In this document: positions 1 through 9,606 of the stretch, piece by piece
How positions within the stretch are numbered: position 1 is the first letter of the stretch
Layout of the letters: each line of letters opens with the position of its first letter
NCBI RefSeq assembly: GCF_013391105.1
Contig: NZ_CP058335.1
Location: forward strand, 1,736,001-1,800,000
DNA from: Natronomonas salina
GTDB lineage: Archaea; Halobacteriota; Halobacteria; Halobacteriales; Haloarculaceae
Direction: 5' to 3'
DNA: 64,000 nucleotides
Notes under the pieces: generated by a model
What the model was told of the DNA's origin: nothing
What the model saw: only the letters and a program-made list of their open reading frames with translations
The model's database searches: none
Translations under genes and position numbers: made by a program

Positions 1-779
1 GGGATATCCAACCCAGCGGAGGCCTTCTGCTCGTAGAAGGACGTGTGGTTGGCGCCGACAAGCATCGACATAACGAAGTCCGGATCGGCCTGTTGAATGT
101 TGTTGATGACCGATCCGAACGAGGATTCCTCGAGTGGGATGAATTCCTCGCCGATGACTTCTGCGTCGTTCTCGTTGGCGAGTACCTTTACCCAGTCAGC
201 TGAGAGTTGACCGAAGTTGTAGTCTGCAGCGATAGTGTAGATCTCCGGGCCGTACTCCTCGCGGAGGTAGGGAAGCACGGTTCCGAGCTGCTGGCGTGCC
301 GTTGGCCCGACTGCGAAGGTGGTCTTGTCGCAGACACCACCTTCGTACTGGGTCGTGTAGAAGTACAGTTGTTCGTTGCGGTTGATGATTGGCCGGATGG
401 CTTCACGGGTCGCTGAGGAGTATCCAGCCCAGAGGACGTCGACCTCGTTCTCGTTGATCATCTCCCGCGTAAGTTCTTGGTATCGCTGATTGTCGGATTG
501 AGGGTCGCGGCTGTAGACTTCGATCTCTTTGCCGTCGATGCCGCCGTTGGCGTTGATCTCCTCGATTGCGAGCATCGAAGCCTTGTATTTCGGGTCCCCG
601 ACCAAGGCGAAGTTCCCCGACTGATCTTCCAGCACGCCGATTCTGACCACGTCGCTATTTCTCGCTCCGCCGGTCGAGGCGCCTTGATTGTTTTCGGTTG
701 TACACCCCGCGAGGCCGGCGACAAGTGACGCACCACCTGCCGTGATGAATCCACGACGGCTAACGGAAGGTCGCTTCAT
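1..779 (-). CDS. urtA: Urea ABC transporter substrate-binding lipoprotein (3' part outside window)
   Basis: This is the extracytoplasmic receptor of a urea/amide ABC importer (LivK/UrtA family). The frame opens with ATG at 777-779 and runs off the window at base 1, so about 259 residues are visible and the C-terminus is missing. The leader has twin arginines (SRRGF) and a lipobox LAGC around residue 25, giving a Tat-exported lipid-anchored protein. The mature part begins with a periplasmic-binding-fold strand (VRIGVLEDQSG) and contains the UrtA-type segment YFYTTQYEGGVC. It points away from the urease operon, and the rest of the transporter should lie to the left. The function is supported by both sequence and the adjacent urease genes. 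Confidence 0.88.
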   Translation of the reverse strand, partial: MKRPSVSRRGFITAGGASLVAGLAGCTTENNQGASTGGARNSDVVRIGVLEDQSGNFALVGDPKYKASMLAIEEINANGGIDGKEIEVYSRDPQSDNQRYQELTREMINENEVDVLWAGYSSATREAIRPIINRNEQLYFYTTQYEGGVCDKTTFAVGPTARQQLGTVLPYLREEYGPEIYTIAADYNFGQLSADWVKVLANENDAEVIGEEFIPLEESSFGSVINNIQQADPDFVMSMLVGANHTSFYEQKASAGLDI

Positions 780-1392
780 TTAGCACCACCCTTTCTCGTA
801 GTGCACGTGTAAACAAAAAACGCTTCTTGGCCTAGCAACCCGGAACGATTTTCGAGCATAGTTGAACTTTCGTCCATTGTCACACCTCCGAGAATCGATG
901 GTTCATAAATAAATTTTTCCACTTCAATATTATGTCTTCATTCGAATGTTCGCAATAGTATAAGGGGATTGTAGGCATAGCGAATTTTGGAATATGAAAC
1001 TACCACATCGAAAAGTGGATGAGCATAGAATAAAGATTATATATCTGATATATGGATGGATGCAGGAGAGATATGAAGCGAGCGGTAGCCCCCTTTCAGG
1101 GATGGGGGATCAATGAGTAAATCATTCTTCTCGTTGGTTGCCTTTTCCAGGTCTCAATGACACCGGCCTGATGGGAGAGAATCTGGGTACAATAATTTCC
1201 CAGTCCAAGTAACAGGTGAATCTACAGAGAAGACTTGAACATCTAACTTTACTCGATTTTTCCCCTGGAGTATTCCCACGGAATTGTTAATACACTCCGC
1301 TTTTACCATACAAACGTAGGAATACTTCTGAACATAGTGAAAATATCGCCAGTATAGGTACGCTTTGTACTACCCGGTTCCCTCCTCCGTCT
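780..1392. other. AT-rich divergent intergenic region between urtA and the urease side
   Basis: No convincing gene is seen. The stretch is clearly richer in A+T than the genes around it, particularly 900-1060. It must carry the promoter for urtA (minus strand), whose T-rich tract followed by GTTTAC lies about 30-45 bases before the ATG. It also contains a small hairpin resembling the end of an IS200/IS605 element (1089-1108, listed separately). Confidence 0.5.
1085..1119 (+). repeat. Possible relict end of an IS200/IS605-family element
   Basis: A CCCCC...GGGGG hairpin at 1089-1108, with CAGG in the loop, is followed by ATCAATGAG. The intact IS200/IS605 element in this window has a closely similar left end at 25693-25714: CCCCC, then CTTCAGG, then GGGG and TCAA. 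No transposase fragment adjoins it, so at most this is a solo end or decayed remnant. Confidence 0.35.
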
Positions 1393-1551
1393 ATGTTCGA
1401 CACACTGTTGCACCTTGGTATCGAGCACACTGACTTCAGCAGGCCAATCGTCACCGCTCTCTTCGGGTTCGTCGCGGGAACTGGCGTCGGCCTTTCTGTA
1501 AACCGTGTCTCGACGGTGCTTCGCAATCGGGTCAAGAATACTGCAGAATGA
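1393..1551 (+). CDS. Small membrane protein, 52 aa
   Basis: The frame runs from ATG at 1393 to TGA at 1549-1551. The N-terminal third is short and polar. It is followed by one hydrophobic, glycine-rich helix (roughly residues 19-38, TALFGFVAGTGVGLSV) and a basic tail rich in Arg and Asn, as expected for a single-span protein with a cytoplasmic C-terminus. It lies 81 bases upstream of ureB in the same direction and could be co-transcribed. I do not recognise a named family. Support comes from the clean start, the membrane helix and the positive-inside pattern, but chance is possible at this length. Confidence 0.5.
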   Translation: MFDTLLHLGIEHTDFSRPIVTALFGFVAGTGVGLSVNRVSTVLRNRVKNTAE

Positions 1552-1632
1552 GCCTGGCACTCAACTAATGCGAACTACACTTCAGCTCATCAAGTTGCGA
1601 ACTCTCGGGCCATCTAGAGGAGGGTTCCAGCG

Positions 1633-2016
1633 GTGACAAATTTCGTCCCAGGGGAATTACTCGCCGGTGATGACCCGATCGAAATCAATACTGATCGAGA
1701 GACGGTGACCGTAAGCGTCGAGAACACAGGTGATCGTCCGGTCCAGGTGGGCTCGCACTTCCATTTCTTCGAGACGAATCCAGGACTTTCGTTCGACCGT
1801 GAGTCAGCTTACGGGATGCGCCTCGACATTCCTGCCGGTACCGCGATTCGATTCGAACCGGGCAGCGAACGAGATGTCGATCTGGTCGCCATCGCAGGAA
1901 ATCGAATCGTGCATGGGATGGCAGGGCTCGTCGATGGTGAACTCGACGACGACGAGGTACGGGCTCGCGCACTCGAACGGGCGACCGAAGAAGACTACGT
2001 GGAGGAAAAAGAGTGA
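1633..2016 (+). CDS. ureB: Urease subunit beta
   Basis: This is a structural subunit of the nickel urease that hydrolyses urea to ammonia and carbamate. The 127-residue protein starts at GTG 1633 and opens with the family hallmark PGELL. It contains the diagnostic block [16 protein letters not shown], then the [15 protein letters not shown] segment, covering the whole beta-subunit fold. An acidic C-terminal tail of about 25 residues is typical of halophilic versions. The stop overlaps the start of ureC by 4 bases, so the two are translationally coupled. The gene order B-C-A-G-D-E-F is the one known from other haloarchaea. Confidence 0.96.
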   Translation: MTNFVPGELLAGDDPIEINTDRETVTVSVENTGDRPVQVGSHFHFFETNPGLSFDRESAYGMRLDIPAGTAIRFEPGSERDVDLVAIAGNRIVHGMAGLVDGELDDDEVRARALERATEEDYVEEKE

Positions 2017-3725
2017 CCCGAGAACTCTCCCGTCGTGAGTACACGGACCTCTTCGGAGCGACCGAGGGCGATCGGCTCCGCCTCGGTGATACATCTCTCC
2101 TGGCCGAGATTGAACAGGACCATGGAACGCCCGGAGATGAGGCCGTCTTCGGGGGCGGGAAGACGATGCGGGACGGCATGGGGATGCAGTCCGGTACGAC
2201 GCAAGCCGAAGGAGCCTTAGACTGGGTTTATTCGAACGTCGTCGTCATTGATCCGATACTCGGTATTCAGAAGGGGGACATCGGTGTTCGTAACGGCCGC
2301 ATCGCCGGTATCGGCAAAGCCGGGAACCCCGACACGATGGATGGCGTCGACGAGGAACTAGTTATCGGCCCGAGTACGGACACGATACCAGACGATGGCC
2401 TGATCGCCACCCCCGGTGCATTCGATATTCACGTCCACTTCAACAGCCCACAATTATTCGACCACGCGCTGGCCAGTGGCGTAACGACGATGTTCGGCGG
2501 TGGGTTTGGGGGCGGCGCCACCACGTGCACACCGGGGCCAAAGAACATACAGCGGTTCCTGCAGGCGGCCGACGAGTGGCCGATGAACGTCGGCTTCTAC
2601 GGAAAGGGGAACAGCAGTCAGGTCGACGGCCTCCGCGAACAGATTGAGGCAGGCGCCTGTGGACTCAAACTCCACGAGGATTGGGGGTCAACACCAGCAG
2701 CGATCGATTCTTGCCTCGAGTACGCCGAGGAAGCTGACGTTCAGGTGTGCATCCACACGGACACGCTCAACGAATCCGGATTCGTCGAACGGACCTTCGA
2801 CGCTATCGGTGAACGTGCGATACACACCTTCCACATCGAGGGTGCCGGGGGTGGGCATGCTCCGGACGTACTCGAACTCATCGGCGACGAACACATGCTG
2901 CCGTCGTCGACGAATCCGTCGATGCCCTACACGACGAATACCTTCGACGAGCACCTCGATATGGTGATGGTCTGCCACCACCTCAACCCGGACGTTCCGG
3001 AGGACGTCGCGTTTGCGGAATCCCGCATCAGGGCGGAGACGATCGCCGCTGAAGACGTACTTCATGACCAAGGGGCAATCAGTATGATGTCCTCTGACTC
3101 CCAGGCGATGGGTCGGATGGCCGAGGTCATCTCCCGGACGTGGCAGACGGCGGATAAAATGAAGAAACAGCGTGGTCCTCTCCCGGCAGATGAGGGGACT
3201 GACGCTGACAATTACCGCATCAAGCGATATATCGCGAAGTACACGATCAACCCAGCGATAGTCGCTGGCATAGATGACCACATCGGCTCGCTCGAACCCG
3301 GCAAAATGGCCGACGTCGTGCTCTGGGAGCCGGACTTCTTCGGCATCAAACCGAAATACGTCATCAAAGGCGGCTTCCCGGTATACAGTCAGATGGGTGA
3401 AGCCAACGGCTCACTCATGACCTGCCAGCCCATCAAGATGCGTCCGCGTGCAGGTGCGATGGGCACTGCAAAAAACGCTCTGTCAGTGTCGTTCGTCAGC
3501 GAAGCGGCATACGAGAACGGTGTCGATGACGCATACGGGCTAGAGACTCCCATTCGACCGGTCAGTGGAACGCGGTCAGTCAGGAAGGCCGACATGGTCC
3601 ACAACGACTACTGCCCCGACGAAATCGAAATCGACGCTCAGACATTCGAAGTATCGGTCGACGGCGAGCACGTGACCTGCGAACCGGCCGATGAACTCGC
3701 ACTCGCACAGCGCTACCACCTCTGA
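2013..3725 (+). CDS. ureC: Urease subunit alpha (catalytic)
   Basis: This is the catalytic subunit of urease, 570 residues, the usual family length. All active-site residues are visible. The nickel ligands are H140 and H142 (DIHVHF), H248 (CIHTD), H274 (TFHIEG) and D362 (SSDSQ). The bridging lysine that is carbamylated is K219 (GLKLHEDWG), and the catalytic histidine is at 322 in CHHLNP. The start is a GTG at 2013 overlapping the end of ureB by 4 bases. Nothing suggests inactivation. Assembly needs the accessory proteins UreG, D, E and F encoded just downstream. Confidence 0.98.
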   Translation: MTRELSRREYTDLFGATEGDRLRLGDTSLLAEIEQDHGTPGDEAVFGGGKTMRDGMGMQSGTTQAEGALDWVYSNVVVIDPILGIQKGDIGVRNGRIAGIGKAGNPDTMDGVDEELVIGPSTDTIPDDGLIATPGAFDIHVHFNSPQLFDHALASGVTTMFGGGFGGGATTCTPGPKNIQRFLQAADEWPMNVGFYGKGNSSQVDGLREQIEAGACGLKLHEDWGSTPAAIDSCLEYAEEADVQVCIHTDTLNESGFVERTFDAIGERAIHTFHIEGAGGGHAPDVLELIGDEHMLPSSTNPSMPYTTNTFDEHLDMVMVCHHLNPDVPEDVAFAESRIRAETIAAEDVLHDQGAISMMSSDSQAMGRMAEVISRTWQTADKMKKQRGPLPADEGTDADNYRIKRYIAKYTINPAIVAGIDDHIGSLEPGKMADVVLWEPDFFGIKPKYVIKGGFPVYSQMGEANGSLMTCQPIKMRPRAGAMGTAKNALSVSFVSEAAYENGVDDAYGLETPIRPVSGTRSVRKADMVHNDYCPDEIEIDAQTFEVSVDGEHVTCEPADELALAQRYHL

Positions 3726-3729
3726 ACCT

Positions 3730-4059
3730 ATGAAACTCAATCCGAAAGAACACGAGCGACTGACAATCTTCATGGCGGCGGAACTTGCTCGCCGCCGGAA
3801 GGAACGGGGTATCAAGCTAAACTATCCGGAGACCGTCGCGTACATCTCTGACTGGGCATGCGAACGCGCTCGGGAAGGAATGTCGGTCGCAGAGATACGG
3901 AAGGAAGCGACGACGCTGTTGACTAGAGAGGACGTCATGGATGGGATTCCAGAGATGGTCGACATGGTTCAGGTCGAACCGATGTTTCCGGATGGGACGA
4001 AACTCGTGACGATTCACGATCCGATCCGGGCCGATACAAAGGAGCAACTGGAGGAATAA
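3730..4059 (+). CDS. ureA: Urease subunit gamma
   Basis: This is the smallest urease structural subunit, 109 residues. The start was placed at ATG 3730, giving [11 protein letters not shown], which matches the conserved N-terminus of the family. A longer in-frame reading from 3691 would overlap ureC and add a non-conserved His/Ser-rich extension. The conserved segments [13 protein letters not shown] and [15 protein letters not shown] are present. The gene begins 4 bases after the ureC stop, and its own stop shares one base with the ureG start (TAATG). Confidence 0.96.
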   Translation: MKLNPKEHERLTIFMAAELARRRKERGIKLNYPETVAYISDWACERAREGMSVAEIRKEATTLLTREDVMDGIPEMVDMVQVEPMFPDGTKLVTIHDPIRADTKEQLEE

Positions 4060-4679
4060 TGGGGCACAGAGACGTCGCAACGGTTGGACTCGGCGGTCCC
4101 GTCGGATCGGGGAAAACTGCCATGGTGAAACGGCTGGTCCCCCGATTAGATGATGCTGGCTACAACGTGGGCGTTATCGCGAACGATATCATGACCCAGG
4201 AGGACGCTGATCGCCTTCGACAATCCTTCGATGGTGTTCTTCCGCCGGACCTCGTCGAAGGCGTCGAAACGGGAGCATGTCCCCATACTGGAATCCGCGA
4301 AGACCCCTCGATGAACCTCGCGGCCATCGACGAGTTCACGGAATCGTATCCGGAATTAGATGTCGTCCTGCTCGAAAGTGGTGGCGACAATCTCGCCGCT
4401 ACCTTCAACCCAGAGTTGGCTGATTACTTCCTCTTCGTCATCAGTGTCGCAGAGGGCGATGACATCCCTCGCAAGCGCGGGCCGGGTGTGACGCAGGCCG
4501 ATTTACTCGTCATCAACAAGACCGACCTCGCTCCACACGTCGACGCCGACCTCGAGGTGATGCAGCGTGATGCCGAGACGGTTCGCGGTGACGACCCAAC
4601 TTGCTTCACTGATTGCAAGGCCGAGGAAGGGATCGACGACGTCGTCACCCATATCGAGGAGAGTGTGCTCTTCTCATGA
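4059..4679 (+). CDS. ureG: Urease accessory GTPase UreG
   Basis: This SIMIBI-class GTPase drives nickel insertion into apo-urease. The 206-residue protein has the P-loop GGPVGSGKT at residues 12-20. Further on are the glutamate-containing [11 protein letters not shown] switch region, a Cys-Pro-His nickel-site motif ([15 protein letters not shown]) and the guanine-specificity motif NKTD. It overlaps ureA by one base upstream and ureD by 4 bases downstream (ATGA). Full length with all motifs intact, so it should be functional. Confidence 0.97.
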   Translation: MGHRDVATVGLGGPVGSGKTAMVKRLVPRLDDAGYNVGVIANDIMTQEDADRLRQSFDGVLPPDLVEGVETGACPHTGIREDPSMNLAAIDEFTESYPELDVVLLESGGDNLAATFNPELADYFLFVISVAEGDDIPRKRGPGVTQADLLVINKTDLAPHVDADLEVMQRDAETVRGDDPTCFTDCKAEEGIDDVVTHIEESVLFS

Positions 4680-5575
4680 TGGCCGTCCCTGAAGCGTTCA
4701 GGTCGTACGGTGATGAACGCCTTCAGCAAGCACCAGCGTTCGGTCACGGCAAGGACGGTGTTTTTGAAGCTACGCTCGTGCGTGAGACAGGCGGTGAAAC
4801 GCGACTGCTCCGCGATTACACGAAGGTTCCATACCACCTCACTGGGACACTGGACAACGACCCGGCACCTGGCTTGACTACTCTCTGTCTTCAGGAACCC
4901 ACCGGAGGGGTGGCGCAGGGCGATCGCCATAGTATCAACGTCGAAGCACGAGCTGATGCCCGAGCCCATCTGACAACCCAGAGTGCGACGAAGGTTCACA
5001 GTATGCGGGCGAACTACGCTCATCTCGATGCGACCCTCGAGGCCGGTCCGAACGCACACCTCGAGTACCTCCCCGGGCCAACGATTCTCAACGAGGAGGC
5101 TCGGTGCCTCCAGACGACAACGGTCGACCTCGCAGAGTCTGGGTCCGTGATCGTCGGGGATCTCATGGTACCGGACGGACTCTCAGATCACGATCCGTTC
5201 TCGTTCGATCATTATCACACCCGGCTCGAAGCACGTCATGAGGAGCGTCTGATATGTGCAGATGCAGTAGACCTTCGACCGAGTGATCGCCAGCCACAGG
5301 ACCCGGCGACCGTCGGAGAGTACGGGATCATAGGGACACTATACGTCCTGGCACCCTCAGAAGATGTCGAATCGATTTCCGACGCCATATACAATCAGTT
5401 GGCCGATAATGAGTCAACGGAAGCCGGAGCATCGGAGCTCCCGTACGGAAGTGGAGTTACTGTGCGTATCCTCGGCCATCGTAGCGCGGACGTGACTAAC
5501 GCGATGACTACTGCCTGGGATACGGCGCGGAAAGCAATTTTGGGGGTCGGCGCACCTGCCGACCGGAGGTACTGA
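4676..5575 (+). CDS. ureD: Urease accessory protein UreD (UreH)
   Basis: This is the scaffold of the UreD-UreF-UreG complex that delivers nickel to urease. It has 299 residues from ATG 4676, which overlaps the ureG stop. A second in-frame ATG follows at 4679. Family features include the conserved block PTGGVAQGD near residue 80, [12 protein letters not shown] and the [16 protein letters not shown] segment. The longer upstream frame from 4613 lies inside ureG and is rejected. The stop shares a base with the ureE start (TGATG). Confidence 0.93.
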   Translation: MMAVPEAFRSYGDERLQQAPAFGHGKDGVFEATLVRETGGETRLLRDYTKVPYHLTGTLDNDPAPGLTTLCLQEPTGGVAQGDRHSINVEARADARAHLTTQSATKVHSMRANYAHLDATLEAGPNAHLEYLPGPTILNEEARCLQTTTVDLAESGSVIVGDLMVPDGLSDHDPFSFDHYHTRLEARHEERLICADAVDLRPSDRQPQDPATVGEYGIIGTLYVLAPSEDVESISDAIYNQLADNESTEAGASELPYGSGVTVRILGHRSADVTNAMTTAWDTARKAILGVGAPADRRY

Positions 5576-6192
5576 TGCGACAAATCGACAGCATCACCGG
5601 CAACCGATACGATGACCCAGAACTCGACGCAGCAATCCATGCCCACGAGCAGGATGGCACCCTCGAACGAGTTGTTCTGGAGCTCGGCGACCGCAAGAAA
5701 TCACGACTGCGCGTCGAGACAGACGCTGGGACCGACCTCGGGATTATCGTGGATCGGCCTGAACTCCGCGCGGGCGACGTGCTGTTCATCGATGAACAGC
5801 GGGCGGCGATCGTAACGTTCCAGCAACGAGAGGCATACGTCATCGAGTTACCAGAGCCAGCTGACGATGCGATGTGTATGGCGGTCGAACTAGGTCATCG
5901 GATCGGGAACCAACACTGGGATATCGCGCTTGAGGATCGAGCTGTCTACATCCCCGTCGAGGCAGACAAACACATCCTGGAAGATGTCCTCGAGAATTAC
6001 ATCCCAGGCGGGGCGTCGACCCGATACGAACAGGTAGACGCGGCCCTGTTCCTTGACCAACCTCGTAATCCCGAACCGGAGAAGCATGGCCATGAACACG
6101 AGCACAGCCACATTCATTCTGACCAGGGACACGAACACACTCATACCGACGCGGGAATCAACTCTCACAGCAACGAGACCGGCCATGAGTGA
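5575..6192 (+). CDS. ureE: Urease accessory nickel metallochaperone UreE with His-rich tail
   Basis: This nickel-binding chaperone hands metal to UreG. The 205 residues contain the two-domain UreE body: an N-terminal peptide-binding-like region to about residue 75, then the metal-binding domain with CMAVELGHRIGNQHW. The C-terminal 40 residues are dominated by histidine alternating with acidic residues (HGHEHEHSHIHSDQGHEH), a nickel-storage tail seen in many UreE proteins. It overlaps ureD by one base and ureF by 8 bases. Nickel binding by the tail is inferred from composition. Confidence 0.94.
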   Translation: MRQIDSITGNRYDDPELDAAIHAHEQDGTLERVVLELGDRKKSRLRVETDAGTDLGIIVDRPELRAGDVLFIDEQRAAIVTFQQREAYVIELPEPADDAMCMAVELGHRIGNQHWDIALEDRAVYIPVEADKHILEDVLENYIPGGASTRYEQVDAALFLDQPRNPEPEKHGHEHEHSHIHSDQGHEHTHTDAGINSHSNETGHE

Positions 6193-6898
6193 CACGGCCT
6201 TCCTGACAGCGATGCGATTCGCGGATTCATTCCTCCCCGTAGGGACGTACACCTCGTCGTACGCTATCGAGCAGTACATCAACGAAGGTCGAGTCGAAAC
6301 GAGTTCTGAACTCCGGTCACTCGTCGAGGCGTATCTCTGGCGAGTGATCGGCCCGGCCGAAACGGTAGCACTGGCGAACGCACACACTGCCGCAGCCGAT
6401 GAGGATCTCGAGGGCATCGTCGCGGCCGATGAGCGGCTACATGCAGCAACGATACCCACGGAGTTCAGAGAAGGATCGACACGAGCGGGGAATAAGCTAC
6501 TAGACCTCGTTACTGAGACGGATGAAACCTTGTTCGGTGGTAGCCCTGATTGCGGGACCGTTGCAGCATTCGATGAGGCCGTATCGACGAACGAGACACC
6601 AGGCAACTATCCAGTCGTGCTTGGTGTACTGACGCAGCGAGCGGGTATCGAGCGTCGAGAAGCGTGCCTGGTCGGGATGTACTCGTTCGCTTCTGATCTA
6701 CTCGGTGCGGCGCAACGTCTCGGTCGCTTCGGTCATACAGACGTCCAGTCCCAATTGGCCGATCTCCTGCCGGTGATGGAATCGGTCTGTGACGAATACG
6801 CTGATTCGGAATTATCTGACTTATCATCATTTGCACCGCTAGCAGAGACGATGAGCATGAAGCACGAACGTGCAGACCGCCGACTCTTCATGAGCTAA
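6185..6898 (+). CDS. ureF: Urease accessory protein UreF
   Basis: UreF is the partner of UreD and acts as a fidelity factor for UreG GTPase activity. ATG 6185 gives 237 residues starting MSDTAFLTAMRFADSFLPVG, and the segment FADSFLPVGTYTSSYAIEQY is the family hallmark near the N-terminus. The fold is expected to be all-helical. An upstream in-frame start at 6053 would lie deep inside ureE and is not used. This is the last gene of the operon, and a long non-coding spacer follows. Confidence 0.93.
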   Translation: MSDTAFLTAMRFADSFLPVGTYTSSYAIEQYINEGRVETSSELRSLVEAYLWRVIGPAETVALANAHTAAADEDLEGIVAADERLHAATIPTEFREGSTRAGNKLLDLVTETDETLFGGSPDCGTVAAFDEAVSTNETPGNYPVVLGVLTQRAGIERREACLVGMYSFASDLLGAAQRLGRFGHTDVQSQLADLLPVMESVCDEYADSELSDLSSFAPLAETMSMKHERADRRLFMS

Positions 6899-7829
6899 TT
6901 CAAGGGCATCGTCGAGAGTAGGTCACCAAGACACGTTGAGAGTTCATCTCGATATCGCCCGCTCAATTTGTTGGCCAGGGATAGTTGCACTGCCATTCAC
7001 AGGAGAGGCCGGTGTCTCGCCCCCCGTCGAATACCATGAGTATAAACTGTATGCGATAAAAAATGTACGTCCATTTCCCTAATCTTGTTTTAGGATGATA
7101 ATGTGGGGGTTTTATGTGCTCGGAGAGACCATGTGTCGGTGTAATGCTCGCAAGCCGCTCACGGGATGGAATCCCGGTGTTGCTCGCACCGAGTGTGCCC
7201 CTACAACCATCCTCTGAGGGGGTTGCTGAACCGTCGATGGCACGCACGGAGGTGTAAGATCAAAAATCAGATTCCACTACGTGAAACTCTGGTACCTGCC
7301 ACTGTACCATAACAACCTGTCATGAATGCGTCAGGTATCTACCTGTACATATGGTACACGTCCGCGTAATCCCAGCGGGCACTAATCCGTTTTCGCGTCT
7401 GCAAGTTGCTCCATAGACACATCACTGGAGGGTTCTATCCCTCTATTCGACTTCACACTCCTGTAAGACAATAATCCAGATAGATCCCCCGCTAGTGAAC
7501 ATCTGCAATAGTAGGAGCCTATCATTTTCATCAGGTCTGGAAGGGATACAGCTTCCTGTAATCAAGGTCATCTCGTCACTCTGAAATCCACCTGTCCCTT
7601 ATTCAACCGAGCCAGCGCTATTCACCTCCAAAATATAATATTTGCGCTGAAAACCATTCATCACATATGAATGTACACCTATTACTGTATTCAGACAATT
7701 ATCCGACACTCTTTTACGGAATCTTTGTTTATATGCAAATACCGATAGCGCTCAACGAGAATTTGACTCCAGTAGTCCCATGGAGTCCTCATTTAGCACG
7801 CGCGATTACACCCAAAGAATCCATCCACA
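6899..7829. other. Long AT-rich spacer after ureF, no supported gene
   Basis: About 930 bases carry only short, protein-unlike frames. Two dyads based on GTAC are visible: TGGTAC/GTACCA at 7290-7309 and TGTAC/GTACA at 7344-7358. A TATA-like box precedes nadE (listed separately). The base composition is lower in GC than ureF or nadE. It may be the scar of lost genes, but no homologous fragment could be named. Confidence 0.5.
7728..7735 (+). promoter_or_regulatory. TATA box, candidate nadE promoter
   Basis: The sequence TTTATATG sits in an AT-rich stretch about 95 bases ahead of the first nadE start. That would place transcription start near 7760 and give a leader of about 70 bases. Assigned by pattern and spacing only. 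Confidence 0.4.
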
Positions 7830-8735
7830 ATGGCCACAACCGAACAAAACACCGAACCCCCTGAACTAGCGACCGAGTTTCGAGATGATCTCGACATCAT
7901 CAAAGAAGAGTGCCTGTCACTCATCCGTTCAACCGTCACTGAAGCCGGTGCAGACGGCGTTGTCGTCGGATTGAGCGGGGGCATCGACTCCACGACGGCA
8001 GCCACCCTCGCTGTCGAAGCGCTCGGCAAAGAGAACGTCTATGGGCTTATCATCCCAGCCGACGCGAGTGATGACTCGAACATCAAGGACGCCCAAGACG
8101 CAGCCTTCGATCTCGGAATCAACTTCCGGACCGTTGACGTCCAGCCCGTCGTCGACGCGCTCACCGACACCATGGCGCAAGAGTACTGGCTCCGGCAGAT
8201 GGCGGCACTGTCGTTCGGGTCGGATGAGGCGGTGCAGCTCTGCGATCCGATCAAGGACCGCGACGGCTACACCGAAGCGGTCGGCAACGCCACCGCCCGC
8301 GCCCGGATGATGGCGACGTACTTCGAGGCGAACCTCCGAGACCGCCTGGTCCTCGGCACCGGCAACCGCACCGAACTGTCGCTCGGGTATTTCACCAAGT
8401 ATGGTGATGGAGGCGTGGACCTGCTGCCGCTGGGCGACCTCTACAAAACGGAGGTCCGGCGGCTCGCCCGACACCTGGGCGTCCCCGAGGACATCGTCGA
8501 GAAGCAGCCCACCGCCGGACTCTGGGCGGGCCAGACCGACGCCGACGAACTGGGCGCTCCCTACGAGACCATCGACGCGGTCCTCCGGGAACTAGTCGAC
8601 GAGGGCTGCAGCGTCGAGCGGACGGCCGCGGAGCTCGGCCTCGACCCAGAACTCGTCGCCGAGTTCGAGGAGATGTACCGCGCGGCCGCGCACAAACGCG
8701 ACGTCCCGCCGACGCCCGGGACGCACTTCAGCTGA
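7830..8735 (+). CDS. nadE: NAD(+) synthase, ammonia-dependent type (copy 1)
   Basis: This enzyme adenylates deamido-NAD and amidates it with ammonia, the last step of NAD synthesis. The 301 residues hold the PP-loop SGGIDST at 49-55, the conserved VLGTGNRTE...GYFTKYGDGGVD block and PTAGLWAGQTDADE. There is no glutaminase (CN-hydrolase) domain, so free ammonia should be the substrate. An insertion around residues 113-145, rich in aromatic and charged residues, is absent from copy 2. The 3' two-thirds are visibly GC-richer than the 5' end and the flanking DNA. A second, divergent nadE follows 34 bases later. Confidence 0.92.
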   Translation: MATTEQNTEPPELATEFRDDLDIIKEECLSLIRSTVTEAGADGVVVGLSGGIDSTTAATLAVEALGKENVYGLIIPADASDDSNIKDAQDAAFDLGINFRTVDVQPVVDALTDTMAQEYWLRQMAALSFGSDEAVQLCDPIKDRDGYTEAVGNATARARMMATYFEANLRDRLVLGTGNRTELSLGYFTKYGDGGVDLLPLGDLYKTEVRRLARHLGVPEDIVEKQPTAGLWAGQTDADELGAPYETIDAVLRELVDEGCSVERTAAELGLDPELVAEFEEMYRAAAHKRDVPPTPGTHFS

Positions 8736-8769
8736 CGATGACCGTATCCGATATCGTGTCGATGGCAGT

Positions 8770-9606
8770 ATGACTGGAGATTCCGGCAATCCGACTACCA
8801 ATCTGGATAAATCAGTCACTCTCCCGGAAGGGATGACTGTAACCCCTATGGAGGTCCGCGAGCGCGCGACGACCTTTATCGAGGCTTATGTCTCGGAATC
8901 GAATGCAAGTGGGGTAGTAGTGAATCTCAGTGGCGGGCTCGATTCGACAGTCACTGCAACCCTCACGGTTGAGGCACTCGGGCCCGAGTCTGTGTACGGG
9001 CTCGTCCTCCCCAGTAGCAAAATCGATGGAGCGACTGCGCAGGATGCTGAGGAGATCGCCGAGCTGCTGGGAATTCAGTACGACACCGTCCACCTTCAGC
9101 CGCTGCTCACCGTGATGAGCGAACTGGCGCCCGAGGAAATCGACCTCCATGGTGACCCGATCGTCCGAGGGAATCTCACTGCGAGACTCCGGATGGCATT
9201 TGCCTATCTCGCTGCAAACGCGATGGAACGGCTGGTCGTTGGAACGACCAATCGGAGTGAACTTCTCTTGGGGTATTTTACGAAGTACGGAGACGGTGCA
9301 ACGGACTTCCTCCCGCTCGGAGAGTATTACAAAACGGAGGTGCGTGCGCTCGCTGAGGAGCTTGACGTTCCAGAATTCATCCATGAAAAGCCGCCGACTG
9401 CCGCGTTCTGGCCGGGGCAATCAGACATCAACGAGATTGGTAGCTCTTATGAGTTGATCGATGCGACACTTTTTCTCCGCGTTGAGAAGGACCTCGACTC
9501 GGAAGCAATTACTTCAGAACTTGAAGTTGAGACGAATGTGGTTGAACGAATCCTCGAGCATTATCATACAACGAGCCATAAACGAGAGTTTCCGCCTGCC
9601 CCTTGA
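8770..9606 (+). CDS. nadE: NAD(+) synthase, ammonia-dependent type (divergent copy 2)
   Basis: This is a second 278-residue NadE with PP-loop SGGLDST at 54-60. It also has VVGTTNRSELLLGYFTKYGDG and PTAAFWPGQSDINE. It lacks a glutaminase domain, so it is also ammonia-dependent. Sequence and base composition differ clearly from copy 1: lower GC, and AT-ending codons are common. It is therefore a paralogue or transferred copy and not a recent duplicate. The start is ATG 8770, with an alternative in-frame ATG at residue 22. Its stop codon directly abuts a fragment of a Lon-like gene. Confidence 0.9.
   Translation: MTGDSGNPTTNLDKSVTLPEGMTVTPMEVRERATTFIEAYVSESNASGVVVNLSGGLDSTVTATLTVEALGPESVYGLVLPSSKIDGATAQDAEEIAELLGIQYDTVHLQPLLTVMSELAPEEIDLHGDPIVRGNLTARLRMAFAYLAANAMERLVVGTTNRSELLLGYFTKYGDGATDFLPLGEYYKTEVRALAEELDVPEFIHEKPPTAAFWPGQSDINEIGSSYELIDATLFLRVEKDLDSEAITSELEVETNVVERILEHYHTTSHKREFPPAP

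Noticed and set aside
7667-7864. A 65-residue frame overlapping the nadE start
   Set aside because: It overlaps nadE in another frame, sits in AT-rich spacer sequence and has no protein-like features.
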